Shown here piece after piece: positions 36,364 through 44,748 of a stretch of DNA of 64,000 bases (the first letter of the stretch is position 1; each line of letters begins with the position of its first letter). The translations under genes were made by a program, and so were the position numbers. Below the pieces are notes generated by a model. It saw only the letters and a list, made by a program, of their open reading frames with translations, was not told the origin of the DNA and made no database searches. This DNA is from Acidobacteriota bacterium (GTDB lineage: Bacteria; Acidobacteriota; Thermoanaerobaculia; Multivoradales; J023): the NCBI GenBank assembly GCA_029263395.1, contig JAJCXO010000040.1, positions 1-64,000 of the forward strand. The letters run 5' to 3'.

Positions 36364-37194
36364 ATGTCGTTCTTGATCAGCGATCGATTCCTGATCCCGG
36401 TGTCCGAGGGTTACGCCGTCGATCGAGGCTGGACCGCGGCAACTGACTTCAAGCCCGTTGCGGTCACTTGGCATTGGAGCGCTACGCGGACGCTGGATGA
36501 GTGCAGTCGGCTGCTCGGCGGCCCCGAGCCGCTAAGAAAAGGCATCGCGTCCGCTCACTTTGGCATCGGACGGTCGTACCGCGAAGGCATCGATCGCTAC
36601 GTATCCGTCGACGATCGCAGCTGGCACGCTGGCAAGAACCAAACCGTGCGATGGGATGGAGGCCCATGTCTCGAGGTTTCGGACAAGGGCCACCGCACCT
36701 CGATCGGTATCGAGACAATCCATCTCGGATATGCACGCCCCGGAATACAGGCTGAGTCCGACTGGGCAAGAGCCGACAGCCCCAACGGGCGGTGGCAACT
36801 GAGAATCCAACCCTGGACCGAAGAACAGATTCAGATGATGATCGAACTCGGCCGTGAGATAGTGGCTCACTGGCCCCATATTGGACCCAACGCCCACCAC
36901 GGACACCACGATCTGTGCCCCGACTACAAGGTGGATCCGGTCGGTTTTCCCTTCGCCCGCGTACTGCGAGGCATCTACAACGACCCTGAGATCCCGGACG
37001 TCTGGACGCCTTATTGGACGGCGCGGCAACGGCGGACAGCTCTCAACGGGCTCGGCTTCGGACTTGGCCCTGGTGGCCTCTGGGACAAATCCTGTGACCT
37101 CGCTCTCCGCAGCTTCCAGGCTGCCGAAGGGCTAGTCGTCAACGGTCGCTGGTCCACCTTCGTGAGTCGGAGAGTGCACCAGCTCTTGAACTAG
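36364..37194 (+). CDS. N-acetylmuramoyl-L-alanine amidase (Amidase_2) with peptidoglycan-binding domain
   Basis: 276 residues. Zinc-site motifs: TWHWSAT (first His), AHFGIGRSYREG, IGIETIHLGY and the HHGHHDLCPDYKVDPVGFP segment (second His and the conserved D-K-x-D-P). The C-terminal about 60 residues (WTARQRRTALNGLGF... DKSCDLALRSFQAAEGLVVNGRW) form a PGBD1 domain. No signal peptide, as in cytoplasmic AmpD enzymes or phage-type endolysins. ATG 36364 has no RBS, whereas an ATG at 36320 with GGAG is out of frame and stops after 18 codons, so the true N-terminus is uncertain. Confidence 0.82.
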   Translation: MSFLISDRFLIPVSEGYAVDRGWTAATDFKPVAVTWHWSATRTLDECSRLLGGPEPLRKGIASAHFGIGRSYREGIDRYVSVDDRSWHAGKNQTVRWDGGPCLEVSDKGHRTSIGIETIHLGYARPGIQAESDWARADSPNGRWQLRIQPWTEEQIQMMIELGREIVAHWPHIGPNAHHGHHDLCPDYKVDPVGFPFARVLRGIYNDPEIPDVWTPYWTARQRRTALNGLGFGLGPGGLWDKSCDLALRSFQAAEGLVVNGRWSTFVSRRVHQLLN

Positions 37195-38201
37195 GCGAGG
37201 TTGATCGGAAAGCTGATCACCTTTCGCAGCTCGGTAGCTCCTGTCAGCAGCATCAAGAGCCGATCGACACCTAGCGCGACACCGGCACAGTCTGGAAGAC
37301 CAGCATCAAGTGCTGCCAACAACCGCTCATCGATCGGGACATCCTCGAGCCCAAGTGCTTGGCGCTGCTCGAGGTCAGCTACGAAACGCTGCCGCTGTTC
37401 CCTGGCATCGGCCAACTCGTGAAAACCATTCGCTAGCTCGACACCCTCGACATAAACTTCAAAGCGCTCAGCGACTTCGTAGACACAGCCCTCGCACGGA
37501 CCCTCCACGGACCGTAGCCGCGCCAATGCTGCTTGCGAAGCCGGGAAATCATGAAGGAAGGTCGGGCGGCCACGGCCGAGATCCGGTTCGAGGACGTGGC
37601 TCATCAACAGATGCAGCCAACCGTCGCGATCTTCGGGTCCTTGCCCGGCAAGACTCACGCCTGCCTGCGAGGCCGCGGTCTGAAGCTGCGCGATCGAGGC
37701 CCTATGAGGATCGAGCCCCAAGCGGCGCTCGAAAGTTTGGCGGTACGTCACTCGTTCGGCAGCCGGCGTGCCGAGGACAGCTGCCAAGAGCTCATCCATT
37801 TCGTCCATCAATCGATGATGATCGAAGCCCGGCCGATACCACTCCAACATCGTGAATTCTGGATTGTGCGCCGGGCCGTCTTCACCGTCGCGAAAAGCCT
37901 TACAGATCTGATAAATCGGCCCGCTGCCAGCAGCCAGCAGACGCTTCATGGCAAATTCTGGCGAGGTCTGCAGGTAAAAACGCTGCCATCCATCCGGCGC
38001 CTGGAGGCAACTACTCAGGCTCCTTATGTGGACATCGGTGACCGACGCAGACGCTAACAACGGCGTCTCGACCTCGAGCACCTCTCGGGCAGCAAAAAAA
38101 CTGCGGATCTCAGCCAGTAGTGACGCCCGCTGGCGCAGCAGCCAACGGCTTGCCGAAGGCTGCCAAAGACGATCGAGATTACTCTTTGGCCCGCGATGCA
38201 T
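37191..38201 (-). CDS. epmA: EF-P-(R)-beta-lysine ligase
   Basis: 336 residues; class II LysRS-like core lacking the anticodon-binding domain: [10 protein letters not shown] equivalent ([16 protein letters not shown]), [48 protein letters not shown] and [13 protein letters not shown]. It attaches beta-lysine to EF-P Lys34. ATG 38201 lies inside the 3' end of efp (23-base overlap), pointing to translational coupling; an in-frame upstream extension inside efp is not needed. With efp and epmB it forms a complete modification set. Its stop overlaps the convergent amidase stop in CTAG. Confidence 0.93.
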   Translation of the reverse strand: MHRGPKSNLDRLWQPSASRWLLRQRASLLAEIRSFFAAREVLEVETPLLASASVTDVHIRSLSSCLQAPDGWQRFYLQTSPEFAMKRLLAAGSGPIYQICKAFRDGEDGPAHNPEFTMLEWYRPGFDHHRLMDEMDELLAAVLGTPAAERVTYRQTFERRLGLDPHRASIAQLQTAASQAGVSLAGQGPEDRDGWLHLLMSHVLEPDLGRGRPTFLHDFPASQAALARLRSVEGPCEGCVYEVAERFEVYVEGVELANGFHELADAREQRQRFVADLEQRQALGLEDVPIDERLLAALDAGLPDCAGVALGVDRLLMLLTGATELRKVISFPINLA

Positions 38202-38748
38202 ACTCGCCGGTGCGGGTGTCGATCTTGAGCACCTCTCCCTCTTGGATAAAAAGAGGAACACGGATCACAGTACCGGTCTCGAGAGTTGCCGGCTTGTTGC
38301 CCCCCGAAGAGGTGTCACCCTTGAGACCCGGGTCCGTCTGCGCGACTTTCAACGTCACAAACATTGGGACGACGACCGAAATTGGGCGTCCGTTCCACAA
38401 TGTAACATCGCACATGTCCTCTTCTTTGATCCACTTGACAGCATCCCCCATCGCAGCCTCATTGGCTTCGTGCTGCTCATAGGTGTCCGTCACCATGAAG
38501 TGCCACTTCTCACCATCGGTGTAGAGGTATTGCATCGGCGCCTCGTGGACATCGGCAGCCTCGATCGACTCCCCTGACTTGAAGGTCTTCTCCATCACCC
38601 GACCGTTGAGCAAGTTTCGCAGCTTGACACGACTGAAGGCTTGCCCCTTGCCAGGTTTGACGAATTGGTTCTCGATGATGGAGCACGGGTCATTATCGAG
38701 AATCACCTTGAGTCCGGACTTGAACTGGCTGGTGGTATAAGTTGCCAT
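38179..38748 (-). CDS. efp: Translation elongation factor P
   Basis: 189 residues, full length, three beta-barrel domains. The modification site is Lys34 in [14 protein letters not shown], matching beta-lysylated EF-Ps. Domain III ends [17 protein letters not shown]. It relieves ribosome stalling at polyproline stretches. Divergent from epmB (79-base intergenic region), overlapping with epmA downstream. Confidence 0.97.
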   Translation of the reverse strand: MATYTTSQFKSGLKVILDNDPCSIIENQFVKPGKGQAFSRVKLRNLLNGRVMEKTFKSGESIEAADVHEAPMQYLYTDGEKWHFMVTDTYEQHEANEAAMGDAVKWIKEEDMCDVTLWNGRPISVVVPMFVTLKVAQTDPGLKGDTSSGGNKPATLETGTVIRVPLFIQEGEVLKIDTRTGEYASRAKE

Positions 38749-38827
38749 AGGTTCCTCACAGAGCAGACTTCGAGATTCCTCGGGCGCGTCGCTTGATCAC
38801 GCTTCACCGAAGGGGTAACTTCGCCGG

Positions 38828-39901
38828 ATGATAACCCGAACCCCATCTTCGCGGCCAACCTTGCCAGCGAGTCTTCGAGACTCCGAAGTCTCAACAACGC
38901 ACAACAGCGCGCCCTTGTGGCAACAGAGCCTGGCACAAGCCGTAAAAACCTTGGGCGAACTCCATGATGAGCTGGGGCTCGAGACTCAGCACATCCACTT
39001 GGCAGAATCAGCCCATCGGGACTTTCCCCTGCGCGTGCCGCGAAGCTTTGTCCGACGGATGCGCCACAACGACCCACAAGATCCACTGCTGCTCCAGGTT
39101 TTACCCACAGCCGAGGAACTCCACGCGACGCCAGGATACTCGGTCGACCCACTACGGGAGAGCGACTCGGTTGTTACCCCCGGATTGCTACACAAATACC
39201 GTGGACGAGCGTTGTTGATGGTGACCGGAGCCTGCGCAATTCACTGTCGTTATTGTTTCCGGCGCCACTTCCCGTATGCCGACCACCATCCGTCCGGTGA
39301 CGGGTGGGATCAAGCCCTGCAATACATCGCGGGAGACGCAACGTTGTCCGAGGTCATCCTGAGTGGTGGTGATCCGCTGTCAGCGTCTGACCACAAACTA
39401 GCCCGATTGGCGTCTTCTCTCGCCTCGATTCCCCATCTGCGCCGCCTTCGAGTCCATACCCGGTTGCCCGTTGTACTGCCTGAGCGGGTCGACAGCAGCC
39501 TTCTGGGATGGTTGACTGGCTCGCGACTCAAGCCTGTCATGGTGATTCACTCCAATCACCCTCGAGAAATCGACGATGCTGTCCGGGATGCAATCAGCCG
39601 GCTACGAGGCGCGGGCATTCCGGTACTCAACCAAACAGTCCTTCTCGCTGGGATCAACGATGACGTGTCAACCCTCAGGGCGCTGAGCGAGGTCTTGTTC
39701 GAGGCTGGAGTCCAACCGTACTACCTTCACCTGATGGATCGAGTTGATGGCGCGGCACACTTCGAAGTTGACGAAACGTCGGCACGCCGCTTGATCTGGC
39801 AGCTGATGCAGGAACTGCCGGGATATCTCGTTCCAAAATTGGTCCGCGAGGTCGCTGGTGCTCCGGCGAAGCTATCGATTGCTCCACTAACGACGCCCTG
39901 A
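38828..39901 (+). CDS. epmB: EF-P beta-lysylation protein, lysine 2,3-aminomutase-like radical SAM enzyme
   Basis: 357 residues. Radical-SAM cluster motif CAIHCRYC (Cys136, 140, 143) in GACAIHCRYCFRRHFPY, and the aminomutase segments EVILSGGDPL, RVHTRLPVVLPERV, NQTVLLAGIND and PYYLHLMDRVDGAAHFEV. EpmB converts (S)-alpha-lysine to (R)-beta-lysine for EpmA. It lacks the long C-terminal extension of KamA, as expected. Divergently transcribed from efp-epmA. Confidence 0.94.
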   Translation: MITRTPSSRPTLPASLRDSEVSTTHNSAPLWQQSLAQAVKTLGELHDELGLETQHIHLAESAHRDFPLRVPRSFVRRMRHNDPQDPLLLQVLPTAEELHATPGYSVDPLRESDSVVTPGLLHKYRGRALLMVTGACAIHCRYCFRRHFPYADHHPSGDGWDQALQYIAGDATLSEVILSGGDPLSASDHKLARLASSLASIPHLRRLRVHTRLPVVLPERVDSSLLGWLTGSRLKPVMVIHSNHPREIDDAVRDAISRLRGAGIPVLNQTVLLAGINDDVSTLRALSEVLFEAGVQPYYLHLMDRVDGAAHFEVDETSARRLIWQLMQELPGYLVPKLVREVAGAPAKLSIAPLTTP

Positions 39902-40432
39902 CTGTCGACGGGTGCTGCTGCTGGTGTGCTGCAAGGTGCTGCTGGTGCTTCGGATGCTGCTGCTGGTGCTGCTGGGTGCCGCTAAGAACCAGCAGCTGCC
40001 TCTACTCCGCTCTCTATTCGGCCAAATCGGTCAAAATGCGACCCCAGTTGGGTGAATCGATCGACAGTGCCTGAAAAAAGTGCCCGGGAGAAGACCTTTC
40101 GACGATCTAAACTGCCACCCAAACGCCGGGAGAAGACCTCTCGAACGTTGCGACTCGCGTCCAACCGTGGGAGAACAGGTGTCGCTCGTCACGGCAAGGG
40201 GTCCGCGAACGGGAGAAGACCTGTCGGACATTGGAACACGTCTTCTTCCGGGCTCGGAGCGGGAGTCAGAAGACGGTAGAGACTTCCTCCCACCGGTGGA
40301 GCGCCAGTTTGATCCCCGCCATGCCATCCCTTTGACAACAAGACGCTAGGGTCAAGATGGACAAGACGCTCCGCGCCGGCTTGGGCACGAGTCCAAGAGC
40401 TTAATCAAAGCCGGGAAGCTGGACGCTGAAAA
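39902..40432. repeat. Repeat-rich non-coding tract
   Basis: 531 bases with no credible gene. 39911-39983 is a GCTG/GGTGCTGCTG-rich low-complexity stretch. 40086-40222 holds four copies of GGGAGAAGACCT (one copy altered to GGGAGAACAGGT) at 40086, 40128, 40169 and 40211, spaced 42, 41 and 42 bases, each followed by a (T/C/G)TCG and about 26 variable bases. Degenerate related units appear to extend to about 40051 upstream and 40272 downstream. The 41-base step breaks reading phase, so it is not a coding repeat. Confidence 0.75.
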
Positions 40433-41167
40433 CTACGAAGCCGACGTTGTCATCTGTCGCGCTTTAGCGGTGTACGGTGACTTCGGATGGTCGTCGAGGA
40501 TCCGTTGATAGGCCTCGAGGGCAGCATCTTTTTGGTCAAGGACGTCCAGCGTCCGCGCTAGCTCGAAGAGGATGACATCCTCCGGCAATTTTTTCACCGC
40601 ACTGTTCAGCTGTTGCTGCAATTCATCAGCAAGTTCTTGAGCGCGGCCGCTGTCGCGCTCGAGCTGAATCAGGTTCAGCCGAACAGACAGCGCCAGAATA
40701 TGATCCGAGTTCTGATCGAGGAATGCTGTCCAGATTGCACGAGCACCTTCCTTGTCCCCTTCTTCGATCGCGATATCAGCCAAGTAGAGGCTCGCAACGT
40801 CACCAGCAATATTCGCTCCGACCTTGCCACGCAAGTCTTCGAACGCACCTTTGGCCTTGGCTCGGCGCGCGTCCTCGTCCCCGAACGTCAGCTCGGCGTC
40901 TTCAGGCGCCTCGGCATCCGCATCAACAACCGGCGCCGCGATGATTTTCATCGCCTCGGCCAAGTCGTTGTTAGCCTGCTCCTTCCGGCTATCGAGGAAA
41001 GCAAAAAGCCCGGTGAGGGCTAGAACTAGCACCAAGATTCCGACAACCGTGCCAGCGATGATTTTGGGACGCTCCGCTATGGTGTCAAACACCTGCAGCA
41101 AATAGCCCCGGAATTCGTCCTCTCGGATATCCTGTTTGATCTCTTTACGCGTGAGTCGCTCGCTCAT
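40433..41167 (-). CDS. YfgM-like tetratricopeptide membrane protein
   Basis: 244 residues: cytoplasmic N-terminus (MSERLTRKEIKQDIREDEF), one membrane span (IIAGTVVGILVLVLALTGLFAF), then a periplasmic domain with TPR-like helices (ASLYLADIAIEEGDKEGARAIW; ALEAYQRILDDHPKSPYTAKA). The layout matches TPR_21/YfgM proteins, which in E. coli assist the SecYEG translocon and periplasmic chaperones. It stands alone here. Confidence 0.75.
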   Translation of the reverse strand: MSERLTRKEIKQDIREDEFRGYLLQVFDTIAERPKIIAGTVVGILVLVLALTGLFAFLDSRKEQANNDLAEAMKIIAAPVVDADAEAPEDAELTFGDEDARRAKAKGAFEDLRGKVGANIAGDVASLYLADIAIEEGDKEGARAIWTAFLDQNSDHILALSVRLNLIQLERDSGRAQELADELQQQLNSAVKKLPEDVILFELARTLDVLDQKDAALEAYQRILDDHPKSPYTAKARQMTTSAS

Positions 41168-41247
41168 TACCTCTGATCTCCAAAAAGACGTCGAGCAGAC
41201 AGGGTCGAAATACGCCCTTGCAGCAAGACCTTCGATGTCTCGATGAT

Positions 41248-41324
41248 TGGTGCGACTGGGAGGATTCGAACCCCCGACCTAGAGTTTAGGAAACTCCCGC
41301 TCTATCCTACTGAGCTACAGCCGC
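41248..41324 (-). tRNA. tRNA-Arg(CCU)
   Basis: On the minus strand a complete 77-nt cloverleaf: acceptor GCGGCTG pairing with CAGTCGC (one G-U), D-arm GCTCAGTAGGATAGAGC, anticodon loop TTCCTAA with anticodon CCT, T-loop GGTTCGAATCC, discriminator A and encoded CCA. Confidence 0.95.
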
Positions 41325-41370
41325 GGGACGGCCGATTATACGTGGAGAGGCTGCAAGATGCTAATGACCC

Positions 41371-41407
41371 ACACGGTCTAGTCGCAAACCAACACGGTCT
41401 AGTCGCA
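41371..41407 (+). repeat. Two 16-bp direct repeats beside tRNA-Arg
   Basis: ACACGGTCTAGTCGCA occurs at 41371-41386 and 41392-41407, 21 bases apart, between the tRNA and the apt stop. The second copy continues into CCA, so GTCGCACCA on the plus strand equals the tRNA 3' end in opposite orientation. Confidence 0.7.
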
Positions 41408-41418
41408 CCAACTCAGTC

Positions 41419-41934
41419 TTAGTAACGAACCAAGGTCTCTACGTCGTAACCGGATAGCTTGCCGCGACCATCGAGAAAGGTCAATTCGACGACGAAACCG
41501 AACGCTGCAACCTCGGCACCACACGACTCCACCAATTTTGCCGTTGCGGCCGCGGTCCCACCAGTAGCGATGACGTCATCAACAATCAACACTCGCTCGC
41601 CCACGGAAACAGCATCGCGGTGCATTTCGAGCTCATCGGTTCCGTACTCCAGCTGATAAGACTGGGAGACGGTTTCCGCTGGCAACTTGCCAGGTTTGCG
41701 GACCGGTACAAAACCCGCTGAAAATTGGTACGCGAGCTGGGGGCCAAAAAGAAAACCACGAGACTCGATGCCAACAACCTTGTCGATAACCCGATCGCGC
41801 AGCAAACGACCGAAGCTATCCACCGTCGCCCGCAGCCCTTGAGGCTCCTTCAGCAGCGTTGTGATGTCGTAGAAGTTGATGCCCGGTTTGGGATAGTCCG
41901 GGACCTCGCGGATGTATCGCTTCAGGTCTTCCAT
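41419..41934 (-). CDS. apt: Adenine phosphoribosyltransferase
   Basis: 171 residues from ATG 41934 (GGAG upstream; an in-frame start at 41964 looks less likely). VVGIESRGFLFGPQLAY, the PRPP-binding loop VLIVDDVIATGGTAAA, and the Apt-type RKPGKLP are all present. It salvages adenine to AMP. Same direction as acyP, pcm, surE and mtnP; MTA phosphorylase nearby also yields adenine, so the two fit together in purine salvage. Confidence 0.95.
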   Translation of the reverse strand: MEDLKRYIREVPDYPKPGINFYDITTLLKEPQGLRATVDSFGRLLRDRVIDKVVGIESRGFLFGPQLAYQFSAGFVPVRKPGKLPAETVSQSYQLEYGTDELEMHRDAVSVGERVLIVDDVIATGGTAAATAKLVESCGAEVAAFGFVVELTFLDGRGKLSGYDVETLVRY

Positions 41935-41971
41935 GAGTCCATCTCCGTGAAAATGTGGGAGCAAAGTTTGA

Positions 41972-42271
41972 CTACCATCGCACTTCGAACGCTCGATGTC
42001 CTAGGTCCCTGACCAGCCAGTCGGGGTCTAGCGGTTCTTCTGTAATGCTGTCGACACTGGCAAATCGCGGCCCTTCCTGCAGCTGCTTTCGAAACTCTTC
42101 CAAGACCAACGCATCACCGGCTACTTGGATTTCGACGGTGCCGTCAGGCAGGTTCTTTACCCAGCCTGTCAACTCGAGCTGTCGAGCAATCTCCTGGGTG
42201 AAGTGGCGATAGGAGACACCTTGCACTCGACCGGTGACGATACAGCGCCTACCTAGGACACGTGATTCCAT
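41972..42271 (-). CDS. acyP: Acylphosphatase
   Basis: 99 residues from ATG 42271 with AGGAG. Signature GRVQGVSYRHFTQEIARQL contains the catalytic Arg, and GWVKNLPDGTVEIQVAG the catalytic Asn. It hydrolyses acyl phosphates. 31 bases downstream of pcm and 37 bases upstream of apt. Confidence 0.93.
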   Translation of the reverse strand: MESRVLGRRCIVTGRVQGVSYRHFTQEIARQLELTGWVKNLPDGTVEIQVAGDALVLEEFRKQLQEGPRFASVDSITEEPLDPDWLVRDLGHRAFEVRW

Positions 42272-42302
42272 TCGAAATTCTCCTCGACTCCTGCCCGTCA
42301 CC

Positions 42303-42956
42303 CTACTCTTCGCTGGCATTCCAGCCATGGCGACCGATCAACGGAACGAAGCATACCGCCTCCCCTGAGAGCTTGTGGAGGCCCTCTGAAGTCTTTTCGT
42401 AGAGCACCAATTGCTGGTTGGCGCGACTGCCTTCGGGCACCAGAAGCTTGCCACCGATTTTGAGTTGATCGAGCAACGGTTTGGGAACGCTTGGTGCTGC
42501 AGCAGTGACCAGAATTCGGTCAAATGGGCCGACGTCGCTCCAGCCAACCGTACCATCGAAGATCTGAATCTTGACGTTGTCGAGGTGAAACTGACGCAGC
42601 CGCTCGATCGCTCGCCGAGCTAGCTCTCCAACGCGTTCCAAAGAATAGACCCGAGCCGCCAACCGAGCCAAGATCAACGTCTGATAACCAGACCCCGTAC
42701 CGATCTCCAGCACCGAATGATGGCTCTGCACGTCGAGCATCTCGCTCATTCGGGCCACGATGTAAGGTTGGGAGATGGTTTGCCCACCCTCGATAGGCAG
42801 CGCAAAATCTTCATACGCCTGCGCTGCTAAATGCGGGCGCACGAACAAATGCCGAGGAGCTTCCTCCATGGCTTCGAGAACACGGGGGTCGCTGACTCCA
42901 CGACGCTGAATTTGCTCGCGCACCATCTGGCGGCGCCGGTATTTGAACTGATCCAT
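42303..42956 (-). CDS. pcm: Protein-L-isoaspartate O-methyltransferase
   Basis: 217 residues. SAM-binding motif VLEIGTGSGYQTLILARLA, preceded by GGQTISQPYIVARMSEML, the isoaspartate-binding region; ILVTAAAPSVPKPLLDQL motif. It methylates isoaspartyl residues for protein repair. Classic linkage with surE, which lies directly upstream (29 bases). Confidence 0.95.
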   Translation of the reverse strand: MDQFKYRRRQMVREQIQRRGVSDPRVLEAMEEAPRHLFVRPHLAAQAYEDFALPIEGGQTISQPYIVARMSEMLDVQSHHSVLEIGTGSGYQTLILARLAARVYSLERVGELARRAIERLRQFHLDNVKIQIFDGTVGWSDVGPFDRILVTAAAPSVPKPLLDQLKIGGKLLVPEGSRANQQLVLYEKTSEGLHKLSGEAVCFVPLIGRHGWNASEE

Positions 42957-42985
42957 TTCGGTATGCAGCGCCGTCGATAGTCACG

Positions 42986-43774
42986 TCAGGCCGAGGGCTC
43001 AGCCGATTGGGACGCGTCATGCGACACGTTGAGTCGATCAAACTGCAGACGAAGTTTGTCAGACCTTTCGAGACCTGCGTAGTCGGTGAGGTCGAGGTGC
43101 AACGGCGTCACCGTCACAAAGCCGGAAGTCAGAGCCTGATAGTCAGTCCCAGATTCCTCTTCCCATTCCGGCGTTCCAGCAATCCAATAGTACTTGCGGC
43201 CCTTGGGATCAAGCTTCTCCACGACGGTTTGGCGGTAGGTTCGCTTGCCAAGACGAGTCCACTCGATACCGTTCGGGCGCGCTGCCGGGAAGTTGACGTT
43301 GAGCAACAAGTCTTTAGGCAATCCGCCCTGGATCAACACCCGGACCATGTCGTGGGCGAGCTCGGCAGATGCCGAAAACGAGGCTCCCTCGCCAATCTCC
43401 TGACTGAATGCGATACCCGGGAAATGGTGCATACTCGCTTCGAAGGCGGCACTCACGGTCCCAGAATAAGTTACATCCCCGCCTAGATTGAGCCCATAGT
43501 TGATACCCGAGACCACTAGATCCGGCGGACACTCCTTCAACAATCCTTGGACGGCAAGATTGACACAATCAGTCGGCGTGCCATCAACAGCGTACCAATG
43601 TTCTCTGACACGCTTCATCCGTAGTGGGTGGTTGAGCGTCAACGAGTGACTACTGGCACTTTGCTCGCGGTCCGGTGCCACCACGACAACGTCAGCGATG
43701 GGCTCGAGAGCGGCCGCAAGCAGTTTCAAACCTTCAGCGAAGATGCCGTCATCATTGGTGACCAGAATTCTCAT
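42986..43774 (-). CDS. surE: 5'/3'-nucleotidase SurE
   Basis: 262 residues. Metal site MRILVTNDDG (Asp8, Asp9), APDREQSASSHSLT, VVSGINYGLNLG and GTVSAAFEA. Hydrolyses nucleoside monophosphates. Linked to pcm in a stress-survival arrangement found in many bacteria. Confidence 0.95.
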   Translation of the reverse strand: MRILVTNDDGIFAEGLKLLAAALEPIADVVVVAPDREQSASSHSLTLNHPLRMKRVREHWYAVDGTPTDCVNLAVQGLLKECPPDLVVSGINYGLNLGGDVTYSGTVSAAFEASMHHFPGIAFSQEIGEGASFSASAELAHDMVRVLIQGGLPKDLLLNVNFPAARPNGIEWTRLGKRTYRQTVVEKLDPKGRKYYWIAGTPEWEEESGTDYQALTSGFVTVTPLHLDLTDYAGLERSDKLRLQFDRLNVSHDASQSAEPSA

Positions 43775-43832
43775 CGAGTCTTCGCGGCTCCGACACCAGC
43801 TCGGCGCTGAGTGTGTTTCCGGGCCTGCCGAG

Positions 43833-44708
43833 TCATACGCTCTCAGCCTCTAAGTACTTGCCGACAATAGCTTTGAGCCGCTGCCTGGTCGCTTTTGGAA
43901 CCGCCGCTGGATCGGTGATGAGGGCGGTGGCGAGTGCTTGCTGACAACCGCACGCGCTATTGTCGATATCGGCCAGCTTGGCGACAGCGCGTCGAATCAC
44001 ATCTTGTCCCATCGCCGCATTGTTGCGCAGCACTTCGAGAACGGCATCGACGCTGACGTCTTCTTCGTGCCAACAATCGTAGTCTGTCACCATCGCTAGG
44101 GTGGCGTAACAGATCTCGGCCTCACGAGCTAACTTGGCCTCTTGCAGATTGGTCATCCCGATAACATCGATCCCCCAACTGCGGTAGATGTTCGACTCGC
44201 CACGGGTCGAAAACTGCGGACCTTCCATGCACAGATAGGTACCACCACGGTGCACGGTTGCCCCCGATGCGTCGGCAGAATCACCAAGTACCACCCTGAG
44301 CTCTCCGCACACTGGATCAGCCATCGAGACGTGGGCTACCAGGCCGTCACCAAAGAACGTGTCGCGCCGATGGCGAGTGCGGTCGTAGAACTGATCAGGC
44401 ACCACGATATGTAACGGCTCGTATTCGATCTTCATGGAACCGACCGCGCTGACTGACAAGATTCTCTCGACACCCAAGAGCTTAAAGCCATAAATGTTGG
44501 CTCGAAAGTTGAGATCCGAAGGCGAGATCCGGTGACCGCGGCCATGGCGCGCCAAGAACGCCACCTTCTGTCCGCTGAGCTCGCCGAGAACATAAGGGTC
44601 TGAAGGGGTACCAAAGGGGGTCTCGATAGTTCGCTCCTCGTGAACCTCGAGCCCATCCATTCCATACAGACCACTGCCACCGATCACCCCAATGCGATAG
44701 TCACCCAT
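43833..44708 (-). CDS. mtnP: S-methyl-5'-thioadenosine phosphorylase
   Basis: 291 residues from ATG 44708, with GGAG spaced correctly (an extension to 44834 is unlikely). IGVIGGSGLYGMDGLE, FLARHGRGHRISPSDLNFRANIYG, YLCMEGPQFSTRGES, IGMTNLQEAKLAREAEICYA and VTDYDCW are the PNP/MTAP family 2 signatures. Releases adenine from MTA. Same strand as surE. Confidence 0.93.
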   Translation of the reverse strand: MGDYRIGVIGGSGLYGMDGLEVHEERTIETPFGTPSDPYVLGELSGQKVAFLARHGRGHRISPSDLNFRANIYGFKLLGVERILSVSAVGSMKIEYEPLHIVVPDQFYDRTRHRRDTFFGDGLVAHVSMADPVCGELRVVLGDSADASGATVHRGGTYLCMEGPQFSTRGESNIYRSWGIDVIGMTNLQEAKLAREAEICYATLAMVTDYDCWHEEDVSVDAVLEVLRNNAAMGQDVIRRAVAKLADIDNSACGCQQALATALITDPAAVPKATRQRLKAIVGKYLEAESV

Positions 44709-44748
44709 GGTGCCTCCGTTCCAACGCTGAAGAGTCGTAGTTACGTAA

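Noticed and set aside
37191-38201. Second lysyl-tRNA synthetase
   Set aside because: It lacks the anticodon-binding domain and is coupled to efp; it is EpmA. The real LysS is at 55576-57090.
39911-39983. Chi-like recombination sites
   Set aside because: Only partial GCTGGTG matches inside low-complexity sequence; chi sequences differ between phyla, so no inference is possible.
40086-40222. CRISPR array
   Set aside because: Repeats are only about 12-16 bp, one copy is mutated within the core, units decay on both sides and no cas genes are present.
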